Assembly: GCF_900104745.1 (NCBI RefSeq)
Contig: NZ_LT629732.1
Span: 4,761,981 to 4,825,980, forward strand
Length of the DNA: 64,000 bases
From: Actinopolymorpha singaporensis
GTDB lineage: Bacteria; Actinomycetota; Actinomycetes; Propionibacteriales; Actinopolymorphaceae
Direction: 5' to 3'
The number at the start of each line of letters is the position of its first letter. The first letter of the stretch is position 1. The position numbers and the translations under genes were made by a program. The notes under the pieces are model-generated. The model was not told where the DNA came from, did not search any database, and saw nothing but the letters and a program-made list of their open reading frames with translations. Shown one piece after another: positions 46,047 to 54,878 of this stretch.

Positions 46047-47413
46047 CGGAACTCCGGCCGCCGCGCGTCACCGTTACCGGGTCCGCCGTCGTCACCGGGC
46101 CGGCCGGGCTGGTTCTGTGGTTGACCTTGTGGTTGGCCGGGCTGTCGTTGACCCTGTGGTTGGCCGGGCTGGTCCTGCGGCCGGCCGGTCGGGTTGGGCT
46201 GGGCGTGACCGGGTTGGTTCGGCTCCGCGGCTTCGCCGGGCTCCTGCCGCCACACCGGCCGAGGAGGGGGTACGACGGACAGGACCCGCTCGACCACGCT
46301 GATCGCGCGCACACCGTCGGCGACCGCGTCGAAGCCCAGCACCAGCCGGTGCGGGATCACGTCGCAGGCCACCTCCTGCACGTCCTGCGGGAGCACGTAG
46401 TCGCGTCCCCGCATCAGCGCCAGCGCCCGCGCGGAGGAGACCAGGCCGAGCGTCGCCCGCGGGCTCGCACCCACCTCGATCACCGGTGCGAGCTCGGGAA
46501 GGTGGTATTCCACCGGGCGCCGGGTGGCCAGCACGAGCCGGACGATGTAGTCGGCGACCAGTCGGTGCACGAAGACCTGGTCGGTGGCGTACTGGAGCGC
46601 GATGATGCGTTCGGGGTCGAGGATCCGGCGCGGTTTCGGCGGGTCGACGCTCATGCGTTCCAGGATCCGGAACTCCTGCTCGGCGTCGGGCAGGTGCACG
46701 TCGACCTTCACCAGGAACCGGTCGCGCTGCGCCTCCGGCAGTGGGTAGACGCCCTCGGACTCCAGGGGGTTCTGGGTGGCGATGACGATGAACGGCGAGG
46801 GCAGCGGGAACGTCCGCCCGCCGACCGAGACCTGGCGCTCGGCCATCAGTTCCAGCATCGCCGACTGCACCTTGGCCGGCGCGCGGTTGACCTCGTCTGC
46901 CAAGACGAAGTTGACGAAGACCGGTCCGAGCTCGACGTCGAACGACTCCTTGCTCGGGCGGTAGATCCGGGTGCCCACGATGTCGGACGGCACCAGGTCG
47001 GGGGTGAACTGCAGGCGGGCGAAGTCGCCGCCGACCACCGTGGCGAACGTACGGACCGCGAGCGTCTTGGCCACGCCCGGCACGCCTTCCAGCAGGCAGT
47101 GCCCGCGAGCCAGGAGCGCCACCATCAGGCGTTCGACCATGTGGTCCTGGCCGACGATGACCCGCTTGATCTCCGCCAGCGCCTCGGCGACCAGGGAAGC
47201 CTCGACGGCCGGGACACCGGCGGCCGGTGGCACCGCGCCGTTTCCGGTGTGGGCGGGGTCGTACGTCCTTCGGTGGTTTGGGTCGCCCGTGGTGTCGTGC
47301 CCGGTTGTGTGCCCGGTTGTGTGCCCGGTTGTGTGCCCGGTTGTGTGCCCGGTTGTGTGCCCGGCGTCGGACTCTGGCTGGCTTTCGGCCTCGCTGCGGT
47401 CAGGCGTCGTCAT
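46043..47413 (-). CDS. MoxR-family AAA+ ATPase with repeat-rich ends
   Basis: 456 residues. The AAA+ core (about residues 80-375) has Walker A GVPGVAKT, Walker B LADEVNRAP, ATQNPLESEG (sensor 1) and a C-terminal sensor 2 GASPRATLGL. MoxR ATPases act as chaperones for metal or complex assembly. Both ends are unusual: five HTTG repeats near the N-terminus (residues 18-40) from a 12-bp unit, and a Pro/Gln/Gly-rich tail with PGQPQGQ repeats (about residues 395-450). Start ATG 47413 has GGAGAGG upstream. The stop overlaps the DUF58 start. Confidence 0.9.
   Translation of the reverse strand: MTTPDRSEAESQPESDAGHTTGHTTGHTTGHTTGHTTGHDTTGDPNHRRTYDPAHTGNGAVPPAAGVPAVEASLVAEALAEIKRVIVGQDHMVERLMVALLARGHCLLEGVPGVAKTLAVRTFATVVGGDFARLQFTPDLVPSDIVGTRIYRPSKESFDVELGPVFVNFVLADEVNRAPAKVQSAMLELMAERQVSVGGRTFPLPSPFIVIATQNPLESEGVYPLPEAQRDRFLVKVDVHLPDAEQEFRILERMSVDPPKPRRILDPERIIALQYATDQVFVHRLVADYIVRLVLATRRPVEYHLPELAPVIEVGASPRATLGLVSSARALALMRGRDYVLPQDVQEVACDVIPHRLVLGFDAVADGVRAISVVERVLSVVPPPRPVWRQEPGEAAEPNQPGHAQPNPTGRPQDQPGQPQGQRQPGQPQGQPQNQPGRPGDDGGPGNGDARRPEFR
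47294..47364. repeat. 12-bp tandem repeat (HTTG) in moxR
   Basis: About five and a half copies of a 12-bp unit (GTGTGCCCGGTT on the plus strand) encode a His-Thr-Thr-Gly repeat in the N-terminal extension. Copies are near identical, so the array is probably slippage-prone but frame-neutral. Confidence 0.9.
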
Positions 47414-47550
47414 GTGGCGATTCCTCTCCGGGCGTGGGGACGTGGGTATCGTCTGCCACGCGACCAAGCGTGCCATCACTTCGCGCACCGCACCCGGCCC
47501 GCTCCCTTTCCACACCTTCCCAGGCGGCCACGATCACCACGGGGGTTTCG

Positions 47551-48789
47551 ATGACCGACCCGCTGCGCCCCGCTGATCCGCGGCACTTCGGGTCGTTCGG
47601 GGTACGTGGCCGGCTTGCGCAGCACGCGGCAGGCGTGGTTTTCGCGGCGTACGACCCGGCCGGGCGCCCGGTCGCGGTCACGGTGCTGCACTCGGGAGCG
47701 GCGGCCGACGCGACGGTCCGTACGCGGTTCGCCCGCGCGGTGGACGGTCTTGCCCTGCGCGAGCGCGGACGGGTGCTCGCGGCCGAGTTCGGCGCGGAGT
47801 CGCCGTGGGCCGCGCTTGCCGACGACGGTGCTGGTGCGGCGCACGGTCCGGCGCTGCGGCTGCTGGAGGCGGCGGCACAGCCCGGCGGCGCCCCGCCGAC
47901 CGGCGAGTGGGGACGGCACAGCGGGCCGGAGTTCGCGCCCCACTGGACCGGTACCGCGGCCGCGGACACCATCGCCTCCGCCGCGCACCACCACGCACCG
48001 GCAGCACCCGGGAGCCCGCCCGATGCCGTTCGCCCGGCGAACACGCGACGGTCCCCGGCGATCCTCGCCGTCGCGGTGGTCGCCGCCCTCGCCGTGGTCG
48101 TCGGTGGTGGCCTCGCCGCGAGCCTCTGGCTGGACGGCCGGGACGCGCGCTCCGCGGGCACTGCCCCGGCGCCGCCGTACCCGGGTGGGTCGCCGGACGC
48201 CGACGTCCCGACCGTCGTTCCCACCGCGCTTCCCACGCTGTGGCCCCGTACGCCCTCACCGGAACCGACCTGGACCGGCGCGGACGGCCCCGACGGACCG
48301 GTCGCCGGGCCGACGTTCGGTGTCGGCGAGCCGACCGTCACGATGAACCTCGCCGGGCTGCCGTTCCAGTTCCGGCTGCCCAGTTCGTGGGGTTGCCTGC
48401 GTAGTGCCCGCGGCGGACAGGGCGTGGTGCGCTGGGTGTGCGTCGACGACTCCTACGCCCTGTCGGGAAAGCCCGGCACCCCGCCCGGAGGGATCATCGA
48501 GGTCAGCCGATGCCCGGCACCCTGCGACGGAACGGCCTGGGCGAAGGTGCGTGACCAACTGCCCCGTCCGCAGTCCGACTGGCGGCGTACCGACGACACC
48601 ACGACCTACGCCGATTGGTCGGTGGGCGCGGGCGACGAGCTTCAGGTCTCGGTGGCGATGAGCCACGTGTTCGCCGCGACCCGCGGTGGGCCGGTCGACC
48701 AGCATGTGGCAGTACGCCTGACCGGCGCACCGGAGGACAAGAAGACCCTGCAGAAGGTCGTCAACGAGGTCCGCGCGCGGACTCCCTGA
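47551..48789 (+). CDS. Single-pass membrane protein with a degenerate kinase N-lobe
   Basis: 412 residues. The N-terminal about 90 residues look like a Ser/Thr kinase N-lobe: GVRGRLAQHAAGVVFAAYDP (glycine-rich loop region) and GRPVAVTVLH, where the usual VAVKVL lysine is Thr44. No HRD, DFG or later kinase motifs follow. After a linker comes one membrane helix (about 169-193), a Pro/Thr-rich spacer and an exposed C-terminal domain (about 260-412) with four Cys (CLR, VCVD, RCPAPC). It starts at an ATG across from moxR. I think it is a pseudokinase-derived sensor or scaffold. Its stop overlaps the transglycosylase end by 29 bases. Confidence 0.7.
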   Translation: MTDPLRPADPRHFGSFGVRGRLAQHAAGVVFAAYDPAGRPVAVTVLHSGAAADATVRTRFARAVDGLALRERGRVLAAEFGAESPWAALADDGAGAAHGPALRLLEAAAQPGGAPPTGEWGRHSGPEFAPHWTGTAAADTIASAAHHHAPAAPGSPPDAVRPANTRRSPAILAVAVVAALAVVVGGGLAASLWLDGRDARSAGTAPAPPYPGGSPDADVPTVVPTALPTLWPRTPSPEPTWTGADGPDGPVAGPTFGVGEPTVTMNLAGLPFQFRLPSSWGCLRSARGGQGVVRWVCVDDSYALSGKPGTPPGGIIEVSRCPAPCDGTAWAKVRDQLPRPQSDWRRTDDTTTYADWSVGAGDELQVSVAMSHVFAATRGGPVDQHVAVRLTGAPEDKKTLQKVVNEVRARTP

Positions 48790-50500
48790 GCGTCGGCGTC
48801 GGCGTCGGCGTCATCGTCCTCGACGGACAGGTGTTCGCGGTCGACGTCGGTTTCGCCGTCGGTTTCGCCGTCGGTTTCGCCGTCGGTTTCGCTGTCGGTT
48901 TCGCTGTCGGGAGGCTCGGCCTCGGTGTGGCGGTGGGACGTGGTGTCGGTCGTGCCGTCGGCGTTCGTCGTGGCGTGGCGGTCGGCGTGGGTCCGCCCGC
49001 CTTCCGGGAAACCGTCGGCGTCGGAGTGGGACTCGGGTCGGGCATACAGGTCGCACCCGGCGGCGACGTCGGGGTGGGTGTCCGAGTCGGGAGGTCCGTC
49101 GGTGTGTGCGTCGGCGTCGGTTTCCGGGCGGGTTTGCGAGTCGGCTTCGGGCTCGCCGTGGGTTCCGGCCTGGGCTTCGCGGTCGGTTTCGGTGTCGCCG
49201 AGGGCGTTCGGCTCGGTCGCGCGCTCGGCTTACGGCTCGGCTTCGGCGTCGCCATGGGCTTGGTGGTGGGGCGTTTGGTCGCCTTGGCGGTGGGATGTGG
49301 CGTGGACGGCGGATCGGACGTGGCGGTCGGTCGCGGATGCGCCGTCGAGGTCGGAGCAGGCACCGGCACCGGCACGGTCGGGACCGGCGCGGGCGGCGAC
49401 GGAGCCGGATGCGGCGCCGCGGTGGGGGCCGGAGCGGGCGCCGTCGGCTGGCCCGGGGCCGGTGGGTACGTCTGTCCCGGCGCCGGGACGTACGGGTAGG
49501 GGTACGGATAGCCGTACGGATACGGGTAGCTCGGATAGTTCGGATAACCGGGATAGTTCGGATAGCCGTACGGATACGGGTAGGGGTACTGGCCCGGCGG
49601 CGGGACGGCGGTCGGAGCGGGCACAGGCACCGGTCCCGGCGCCGGAACCGCAGGTACGGGTGCGGGCGCCGTCGGCGCGGCAGTCGGTCCTGAGCCGGGC
49701 ACCGGCGTCGGTCCGGAACCCGGCATCGGCGGCGGCGCGGGAGTCGGCGGCGGCGCGCCGGCCAGCGGACTCTGGTCGGTGCTGCCGGGCGGCGGCGCCG
49801 ACCGACCGGCCGTGTACGCGTCGATCCAGGACAGGACCTTCTGCACGTACTTCGTGGAGTTGTTGTAGCTGTAGAGGGCGGTGGCCAGCTCCATTCGGTT
49901 GGCCAGGTCCCGCTGGCCGGTGCAGAGGTAGTTGGCAGTGGCCAGGGACGCGTCGTACACGTTGTTGATGTCGGCCACGCCGTCGCCGTTCCCGTCGGCG
50001 CGGTACCGCGCCCACGAGGCCGGGATGAACTGCATCGGGCCGACCGCGCGGTCCCAGATGACGTTGCCGTCCAGCCGGCCGCGGTCGGTGTCCGCGACCG
50101 CGACGTAGTTGCGCCCGTCCAGGACCGGACCGAGGATCGGCCTCAGTGTCGTACCTGCGCTGTCGACGGCGCCGTTGTGGGCGTGGTCGGTCTCCACCTT
50201 CCCGACTCCGGCCAGCATCTGCCACGTCAGCCTGCACCCTGGCGTCGACGCGGAGAGCCGCAGGGCGGCCGAGCGGTACCCCTGGAGCACCAACCCCGGG
50301 ATGCCGAGCTCCGACGGCGGCGCCGCTCCCGGGTAGCTCCTTGGCGGCTCGACGTTGGTGATTGCCGTTCGTTGCCCGTTGGCGGCCGACTGGTTGCCTT
50401 CGGCGGAGGCAGAACTGTTGTACGACTGATTGGAGGCAGCAGGGATCAGGGATACCGCGATAGCCGCCGCGGCCAACTGAACCGCCGTTCTGAGCCTCAT
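48761..50500 (-). CDS. Secreted lytic transglycosylase with a long Pro/Thr/Lys tail
   Basis: 579 residues. A signal-like N-terminus (MRLRTAVQLAAAAIAVSLIP) precedes a MltB/SLT-like domain: QMLAGVGKVETDHAHNGAVD (catalytic Glu103), DRAVGPMQFIPASWARY, and ADINNVYDASLATANYLC with a GDGVAD calcium-like loop. The domain ends near residue 240. The last about 340 residues are repeats of low complexity: Pro/Ala, then YPYPYGYPNYPGYPN, then Thr/Lys/Pro (TAKP), probably wall-spanning and highly basic. The ATG at 50500 has GGGGGG upstream. The final 29 bases overlap the membrane gene tail to tail. Confidence 0.85.
   Translation of the reverse strand: MRLRTAVQLAAAAIAVSLIPAASNQSYNSSASAEGNQSAANGQRTAITNVEPPRSYPGAAPPSELGIPGLVLQGYRSAALRLSASTPGCRLTWQMLAGVGKVETDHAHNGAVDSAGTTLRPILGPVLDGRNYVAVADTDRGRLDGNVIWDRAVGPMQFIPASWARYRADGNGDGVADINNVYDASLATANYLCTGQRDLANRMELATALYSYNNSTKYVQKVLSWIDAYTAGRSAPPPGSTDQSPLAGAPPPTPAPPPMPGSGPTPVPGSGPTAAPTAPAPVPAVPAPGPVPVPAPTAVPPPGQYPYPYPYGYPNYPGYPNYPSYPYPYGYPYPYPYVPAPGQTYPPAPGQPTAPAPAPTAAPHPAPSPPAPVPTVPVPVPAPTSTAHPRPTATSDPPSTPHPTAKATKRPTTKPMATPKPSRKPSARPSRTPSATPKPTAKPRPEPTASPKPTRKPARKPTPTHTPTDLPTRTPTPTSPPGATCMPDPSPTPTPTVSRKAGGPTPTATPRRTPTARPTPRPTATPRPSLPTAKPTAKPTAKPTAKPTAKPTSTANTCPSRTMTPTPTPTLRESARGPR
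48846..48910. repeat. 12-bp repeat encoding TAKP units
   Basis: Five tandem 12-bp units (GTCGGTTTCGCC and variants) encode Thr-Ala-Lys-Pro repeats near the end of the transglycosylase tail. The surrounding 49100-49250 DNA has looser forms of the same unit. Confidence 0.85.
49485..49600. repeat. TACGGATA-type repeats encoding Tyr/Pro-rich segment
   Basis: Short repeats encode a Tyr-Pro-Tyr/Gly/Asn-rich block of about 35 residues in the transglycosylase tail. Local AT content is raised compared with the flanks. Confidence 0.75.
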
Positions 50501-50671
50501 CGGCAACCCCCCGGAACTCCCACGATTGCACGGGGCTCCCGGGCTGGCAGCCCGACTCCTCATCCTGAGCGAATGCTTTGGGGTAAGGCAGAAACCGGTC
50601 GGTGAGGCGGTTGGTTTCTGCCGGTGGCCGGACGGGGGACAGTTTCCGCCGCCGGTCGTCGGCCGAACAGC

Positions 50672-52096
50672 TCAGCCGTCGTGCCGGACGGTGTTCGTGT
50701 CGGTGCGCACCTGCCGGCTCAGCACGATCCCGCCCGCCGCGACGGCAAGCATGACCGCGTAGATCGAGCCGTACAGCACGCCGGCTGACGCATGGCCGTG
50801 CAGGGTGGCGAAGATGACCCCGCCGAGGCCGACGAGCGCGACGTTGCCGAAGGAGTCCGCCATCTGGGCGGCGGCACCGGCGGAGCCGTGTTCCTCCGGC
50901 CGGGAGTATCCGAGGACCAGCACCGACAGGCTGGCCGTCGCCAGCCCCATCCCGACGCCGCCGAGCATGCAGCTGACCACCGCCAGCCACGCCGGGACGA
51001 GCGGCAGCACGATGAACATCCACACCCCGATCGCGCAGGTGACGAACACCGCGCCGGCCCGGACCAGGCTTGGGCGGGTGGCCCGCAGCGAGGGCCTGCT
51101 CTGCCACCACGAGCCCGCCGTCCACCCGAACGAGCCGAGGGAGAGGGTGAGACCGGCGATGGTGGTGGACAGCCCGCGGTGTTCCACGAGCATCAGCGGG
51201 ACGAACGACTGCCAGCCGAAGAAGGCACCGGCGAAGATGCCGCGCATCCCGACCACGGCGGGCAGGCCGCGGGCGAACCGGAGCGTTCCCGGCGGGAGCA
51301 GCCTCGGCAGGCTCAGTACCAGGGCGGCGACGCCGACCACGACCAGAAACAGGCTCCACCACGTGCGTTCCTGGCCGGCGTACTGCAGCAGACCGATGCC
51401 GGCCGCCGCCCCCAGCGCGCGCCGCTTGCGGCCCGAACGCGCGGCCGACGGCTCGACCGTGGGGAGCCCGCTCAGGCGTGGAATCACCAGCGCGAGCGGC
51501 AGGAGCGTCAGCGGCACCAGGCCGAGGAAGACCAGCCGCCAGGTGAAGTGTTCGGTGACCGTGCCCGCGATCACCGGCCCGATCAGCGACGGGAGCACCC
51601 AGGCGCTGGAGATGGCGGCGAACACCCGGGGACGAAGCTGCTCGGGAAACGCACGGCCGACGATGACGTACAGCGTGACGACGACCGCGCCACCGCCCAG
51701 TCCCTGGATCATCCGTCCGAGGACGAACAGCGCCATCGTGGGCGCACCGCCGGCCACCAGGAGCCCTGCGCCGAACAGCACCGTGCCCACGACGAAGGGG
51801 ATGCGCGGGCCGAGCCGGTCGCACAGCTCGCCGGAGATGACGGTGGCGAACATGCTGGCCGTCATGAAGCCGGAGAAGCCCCAGGCGTAGAAGGCCAGAC
51901 CGTCGAGGTCCTTGACCGCCACCGGCATGGCCGTGCCGACCGCCATCCCCTCGAAGGCGACCAGCAGGACCAGGGCGACGATGCCGACCGTGAGTGCTCG
52001 GTAGGGCGGACGGAGGATGCCGCCCTTCGGCGCGGAGGTGGTCTGGTCGTCGGGGGCGTCGGTGACGGCTGCGGGCGGGGTCCTGGATGCACTCAC
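50672..52096 (-). CDS. MFS transporter
   Basis: 474 residues with 12-14 hydrophobic segments. Motif A (CDRLGPRIPFVVG) lies between helices 2 and 3; the stretch LGRMIQGLGGGAVVV (motif C/B-like region) is in the N-half. The conserved GxxxD/R pattern is typical of drug:H+ antiporters. GTG start at 52096. The N-terminal about 25 residues are hydrophilic. It is a stand-alone gene between the transglycosylase and a secreted protein; the substrate is unknown. Confidence 0.85.
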   Translation of the reverse strand: MSASRTPPAAVTDAPDDQTTSAPKGGILRPPYRALTVGIVALVLLVAFEGMAVGTAMPVAVKDLDGLAFYAWGFSGFMTASMFATVISGELCDRLGPRIPFVVGTVLFGAGLLVAGGAPTMALFVLGRMIQGLGGGAVVVTLYVIVGRAFPEQLRPRVFAAISSAWVLPSLIGPVIAGTVTEHFTWRLVFLGLVPLTLLPLALVIPRLSGLPTVEPSAARSGRKRRALGAAAGIGLLQYAGQERTWWSLFLVVVGVAALVLSLPRLLPPGTLRFARGLPAVVGMRGIFAGAFFGWQSFVPLMLVEHRGLSTTIAGLTLSLGSFGWTAGSWWQSRPSLRATRPSLVRAGAVFVTCAIGVWMFIVLPLVPAWLAVVSCMLGGVGMGLATASLSVLVLGYSRPEEHGSAGAAAQMADSFGNVALVGLGGVIFATLHGHASAGVLYGSIYAVMLAVAAGGIVLSRQVRTDTNTVRHDG

Positions 52097-52347
52097 GAGG
52101 AGCCACGCTATCCGGCAGCACCCCCAACGCCCATCGGGAATCGGTCCGATCCCTCTCCGCCTCCCGGCCTAGGTCGCCGGGGGTCCCCGGCTCCGGCCTG
52201 CTTGAACCGGGAGTAGCCGTACGGCAACCGAAGTTGGCCAGAAGTTCGTCCCGCGTCCGCTGTTCTCGACGAAGGATTCCCACGAAGCTGGTGGCCCTCG
52301 CCTGATCTCCGCGTCAACCCGGTATGGACCCGGCTTGGAGGAACCAG

Positions 52348-53808
52348 ATGCTTGTACGTCGTTCAGGTGCCCTCACCGCGGCGGTGGGAGCAGCGTCTCT
52401 CGCCGCCCTCACCTGCCTCGCCGCCCCCGCGAGCGCGCTGGCCGGCCCGGCCGCCCAGGCGGGCTCCGCGCTCGCACCGACCGCCGGCGCCGACCGGCAG
52501 TGGTCCTCGTTCACCGTGCAGCGGGGCGGGTCCGTACGGGTGCCTGTCCGCGCTGCCGCTCCTGGGGAGGCCCTGCTCGACCTGACCGTCGCCGCGCCGG
52601 GCACCGACTGGGCGGTATCCGGCAAGGAGTCCGCCGTGCTGTCGGTGTACGTCGACCGGAGGTACGAGACCGACGTCGTGGTGACCGGTGACGCGCCGGT
52701 CGCGCAGCAGGTCGCGCTCGGCCACCTGAACCGCGGCCCGCACCTCGTGGAGCTGAGGTTCACCGGGGAGCGGTCGGCTCCTGCCGCGAAGCGGGTCGAC
52801 GTGTCCGGCTTCTCCCTCGACGTGCACGGCCGCTCCGACACCGACTACTCCGCCCTGCGGTTCGCGCCGATCCTGCACGGCCGCGACCTCGCGGCGTACG
52901 GCGACGCGAACCAGAACGCCACCACCGACACCCCGCTCATCGCCTGGCACGAGTCCTCGTCGGCCGCCGACCCCGGGCACACCCGGCTGACGTACTCGAT
53001 CATCTGGAGCAACGAGGACGGTGGCACCAACACCCCTGCGCTGATGGCCCGCTGGGGTCGCACGACCGACATCGAGTGGATCTACGCGGTCGAGCTGGAC
53101 GAGAACGGCGAGCGGGTCCCGGGCAGCGACACCTACCAGGCGCCCAACCACCAGACGCTGCACTTCCAGGGCACGTACGAAGGCGACCACCCGCAGCTGC
53201 AGACGTGCACCTCGAACAACAACGTCTGCGACGAGGTGGACAACCCGATGCGGTTCTTCCCGTCGGCACTGCAGACCAGGCCGGCCGGCAAGGCGCGCGA
53301 GGCGGTCATGGACGCCAATCCCTGGACGTACCTCGTGATGGCCAAGGAGATGATCCGCGAGGGCAAGATCGAACCGCCCGCGCCGGGCACCCCCTCCACC
53401 CCGGAGGTCAGCGACCAGCGCAACTACCTCTACGCCGTGGTGAAGAAGTCCACCGAGGGACCCAACTCCGGCTCGTCGTGGGTGGGCGTAGCCCTGGGCG
53501 TACGCCTGAAGTCCGGCGACACGGTCTACCTGTCCCACCACGAGGAGCCGAGCTGGTCCCTGCAGCGCGACGACCCCGCCGCCACCACGGTGGAGTTGCC
53601 GGCTGGTACGACGCAGGACGACATCGCCGAGATCACCGCCCACCGCGTCGTGGTCGGTACCGACTCCGGCGCCACGGTCCACGTCACCGGCATCGAGCGC
53701 GGCTTCCTGCTGGGGCGGGACTATCTCCCCCAGCCGTCGTTCGTGTCCTGGTCCGGCGACGTGACGCTGACCGCCGCCCAGCCGTCGGCGGTGCTCTGGA
53801 GCCGGTGA
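52348..53808 (+). CDS. Secreted protein of unknown function
   Basis: 486 residues. I do not recognise the family. The N-terminus (MLVRRSGALTAAVGAASLAA, then LTCLAAPASALAG) is a Sec signal peptide with Cys in the hydrophobic part and an ASA-L-AG cleavage zone. The mature part is beta-rich by composition, has a Cys pair C-x6-C (CTSNNNVC, near residue 300), and stretches with Trp/Tyr/Asp (LTYSIIWSNEDGGTN; RTTDIEWIYAVELDENGERV) suggesting a carbohydrate- or metal-binding surface. The ATG at 52348 has GGAGG six bases upstream. It stands alone on its strand. An in-frame ATG at 52324 exists but lacks a ribosome site. Confidence 0.8.
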   Translation: MLVRRSGALTAAVGAASLAALTCLAAPASALAGPAAQAGSALAPTAGADRQWSSFTVQRGGSVRVPVRAAAPGEALLDLTVAAPGTDWAVSGKESAVLSVYVDRRYETDVVVTGDAPVAQQVALGHLNRGPHLVELRFTGERSAPAAKRVDVSGFSLDVHGRSDTDYSALRFAPILHGRDLAAYGDANQNATTDTPLIAWHESSSAADPGHTRLTYSIIWSNEDGGTNTPALMARWGRTTDIEWIYAVELDENGERVPGSDTYQAPNHQTLHFQGTYEGDHPQLQTCTSNNNVCDEVDNPMRFFPSALQTRPAGKAREAVMDANPWTYLVMAKEMIREGKIEPPAPGTPSTPEVSDQRNYLYAVVKKSTEGPNSGSSWVGVALGVRLKSGDTVYLSHHEEPSWSLQRDDPAATTVELPAGTTQDDIAEITAHRVVVGTDSGATVHVTGIERGFLLGRDYLPQPSFVSWSGDVTLTAAQPSAVLWSR

Positions 53809-53949
53809 CGCGGCTGGTGACCCGGACGTGCCGGCGTGCCCTATCCTGAGGACCGGTTCATCCGGCGGTGGGGCTCGCCGGCACAAACCGCGGCACCGGC
53901 GCCGCCAACGGTCCCTGTTGCGCAATACCCGCGCGCAATGGGAGGAACG

Positions 53950-54513
53950 ATGAGTAGGCGCACCACACGCACCGCGACCGGACATCCCGGCACCACGGCG
54001 GCGATCGCCGCGGGGGGGGCTCTGGGCGCCCTTTCCCGGTACGGCCTGACCGTGCTGGTCCCGGACGGGCCGGGGTCCTTTCCCTGGGGAACGTTCTTCG
54101 TCAACATCGCCGGCTGCGCCCTGATCGGCGTCCTGATGGCACTCCTGCTCGAGGTGTGGGTGGCGCACCGGTTGTGGCGGCCGTTCCTCGGCATCGGTTT
54201 CCTCGGGGGCTTCACGACGTTCTCGACGTACGCCGTGCAGACGCGGGGGCTCCTGGCCGCCGGGCAGGTGGCCACCGGTCTTCTCTACCTGTTCGGCACC
54301 GTCGCCGCCGCCCTGGTCGCGGTGTGGTTCGGCACCCACCTGACCCGGCTCGCCGTCCGCGCCTACCCACGGCGGTCCCGTGCCGGCCGCGCGCACGAGT
54401 CTCCGGCCGAGGAGGAGGGTGCCGCGGACACCGCGTCGTCGGGGCCGTCGTCCCGGCCGTCGTCCCGGATCACCAGGTCGCGCACCACGTACCAGCGAGG
54501 TGATGCCCGATGA
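53950..54513 (+). CDS. fluC: Fluoride channel FluC (first copy)
   Basis: 187 residues, four membrane helices. The Fluc motifs are clear: [22 protein letters not shown] (Asn of the pore) and [16 protein letters not shown] (Phe box and central Na+ site region). Two Fluc subunits assemble antiparallel to form a fluoride-specific exporter channel. The ATG at 53950 has GGAGG directly upstream. The C-terminus has an extra about 35-residue hydrophilic tail (Glu/Ser-rich then Arg-rich). Overlap with the DUF190 gene (ATGA) couples it to the next two genes. Confidence 0.93.
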   Translation: MSRRTTRTATGHPGTTAAIAAGGALGALSRYGLTVLVPDGPGSFPWGTFFVNIAGCALIGVLMALLLEVWVAHRLWRPFLGIGFLGGFTTFSTYAVQTRGLLAAGQVATGLLYLFGTVAAALVAVWFGTHLTRLAVRAYPRRSRAGRAHESPAEEEGAADTASSGPSSRPSSRITRSRTTYQRGDAR

Positions 54514-54878
54514 ACCCACTCAAGGGGCCGGCCAAGCGGCTCACGGTCTTCGTCGGCGAGGACGACCGCTGGCACCACAAGCCCGTCTACGCGGAGATCG
54601 TCCACCGGGCCAGGGAGGCCGGGCTCGCGGGCGCCACCGTGATCCGCGGCATCGAGGGGTACGGCGCGTCCCGGCATCTGCACACCGGACGGTTCCTCAG
54701 CCTGTCCGAGGACCTGCCGCTGTCGATCGTCGTCGTCGACTCGGCGGAACGGATCGAGGCGTTCCTCCCCCAGCTGGACGAGCTGGTCACCGAGGGCCTC
54801 GTCATCGTCGAGGACGTCGAGGTCGTGAGGTACGTCGGGCGCGAGGCACCCGACACCGTGGACGGGCAGGACGCATGA
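54510..54878 (+). CDS. DUF190 protein between the two FluC subunits
   Basis: 122 residues. The family has a GlnB/PII-like ferredoxin fold; [26 protein letters not shown] and the [19 protein letters not shown] block are typical. DUF190 genes are often found with crcB/fluC, and a regulatory role has been guessed. Start and stop both overlap neighbours by 4 bases. Confidence 0.9.
   Translation: MNPLKGPAKRLTVFVGEDDRWHHKPVYAEIVHRAREAGLAGATVIRGIEGYGASRHLHTGRFLSLSEDLPLSIVVVDSAERIEAFLPQLDELVTEGLVIVEDVEVVRYVGREAPDTVDGQDA

Noticed and set aside
47294-47364. Possible CRISPR array from regular 12-bp repeats
   Set aside because: No spacers; the repeats are contiguous and encode HTTG in frame within moxR.
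49230-52283. Open frame of over 1000 codons on the minus strand across transglycosylase and MFS genes
   Set aside because: It crosses two well-supported genes in another frame and reads as Arg/Gly/Ala-rich nonsense.
53809-53949. Fluoride riboswitch upstream of fluC
   Set aside because: The gap is GC-rich and could fold, but I could not find the conserved pseudoknot segments or the CUGAUGA-like end of the crcB motif. A covariance-model search would settle it.
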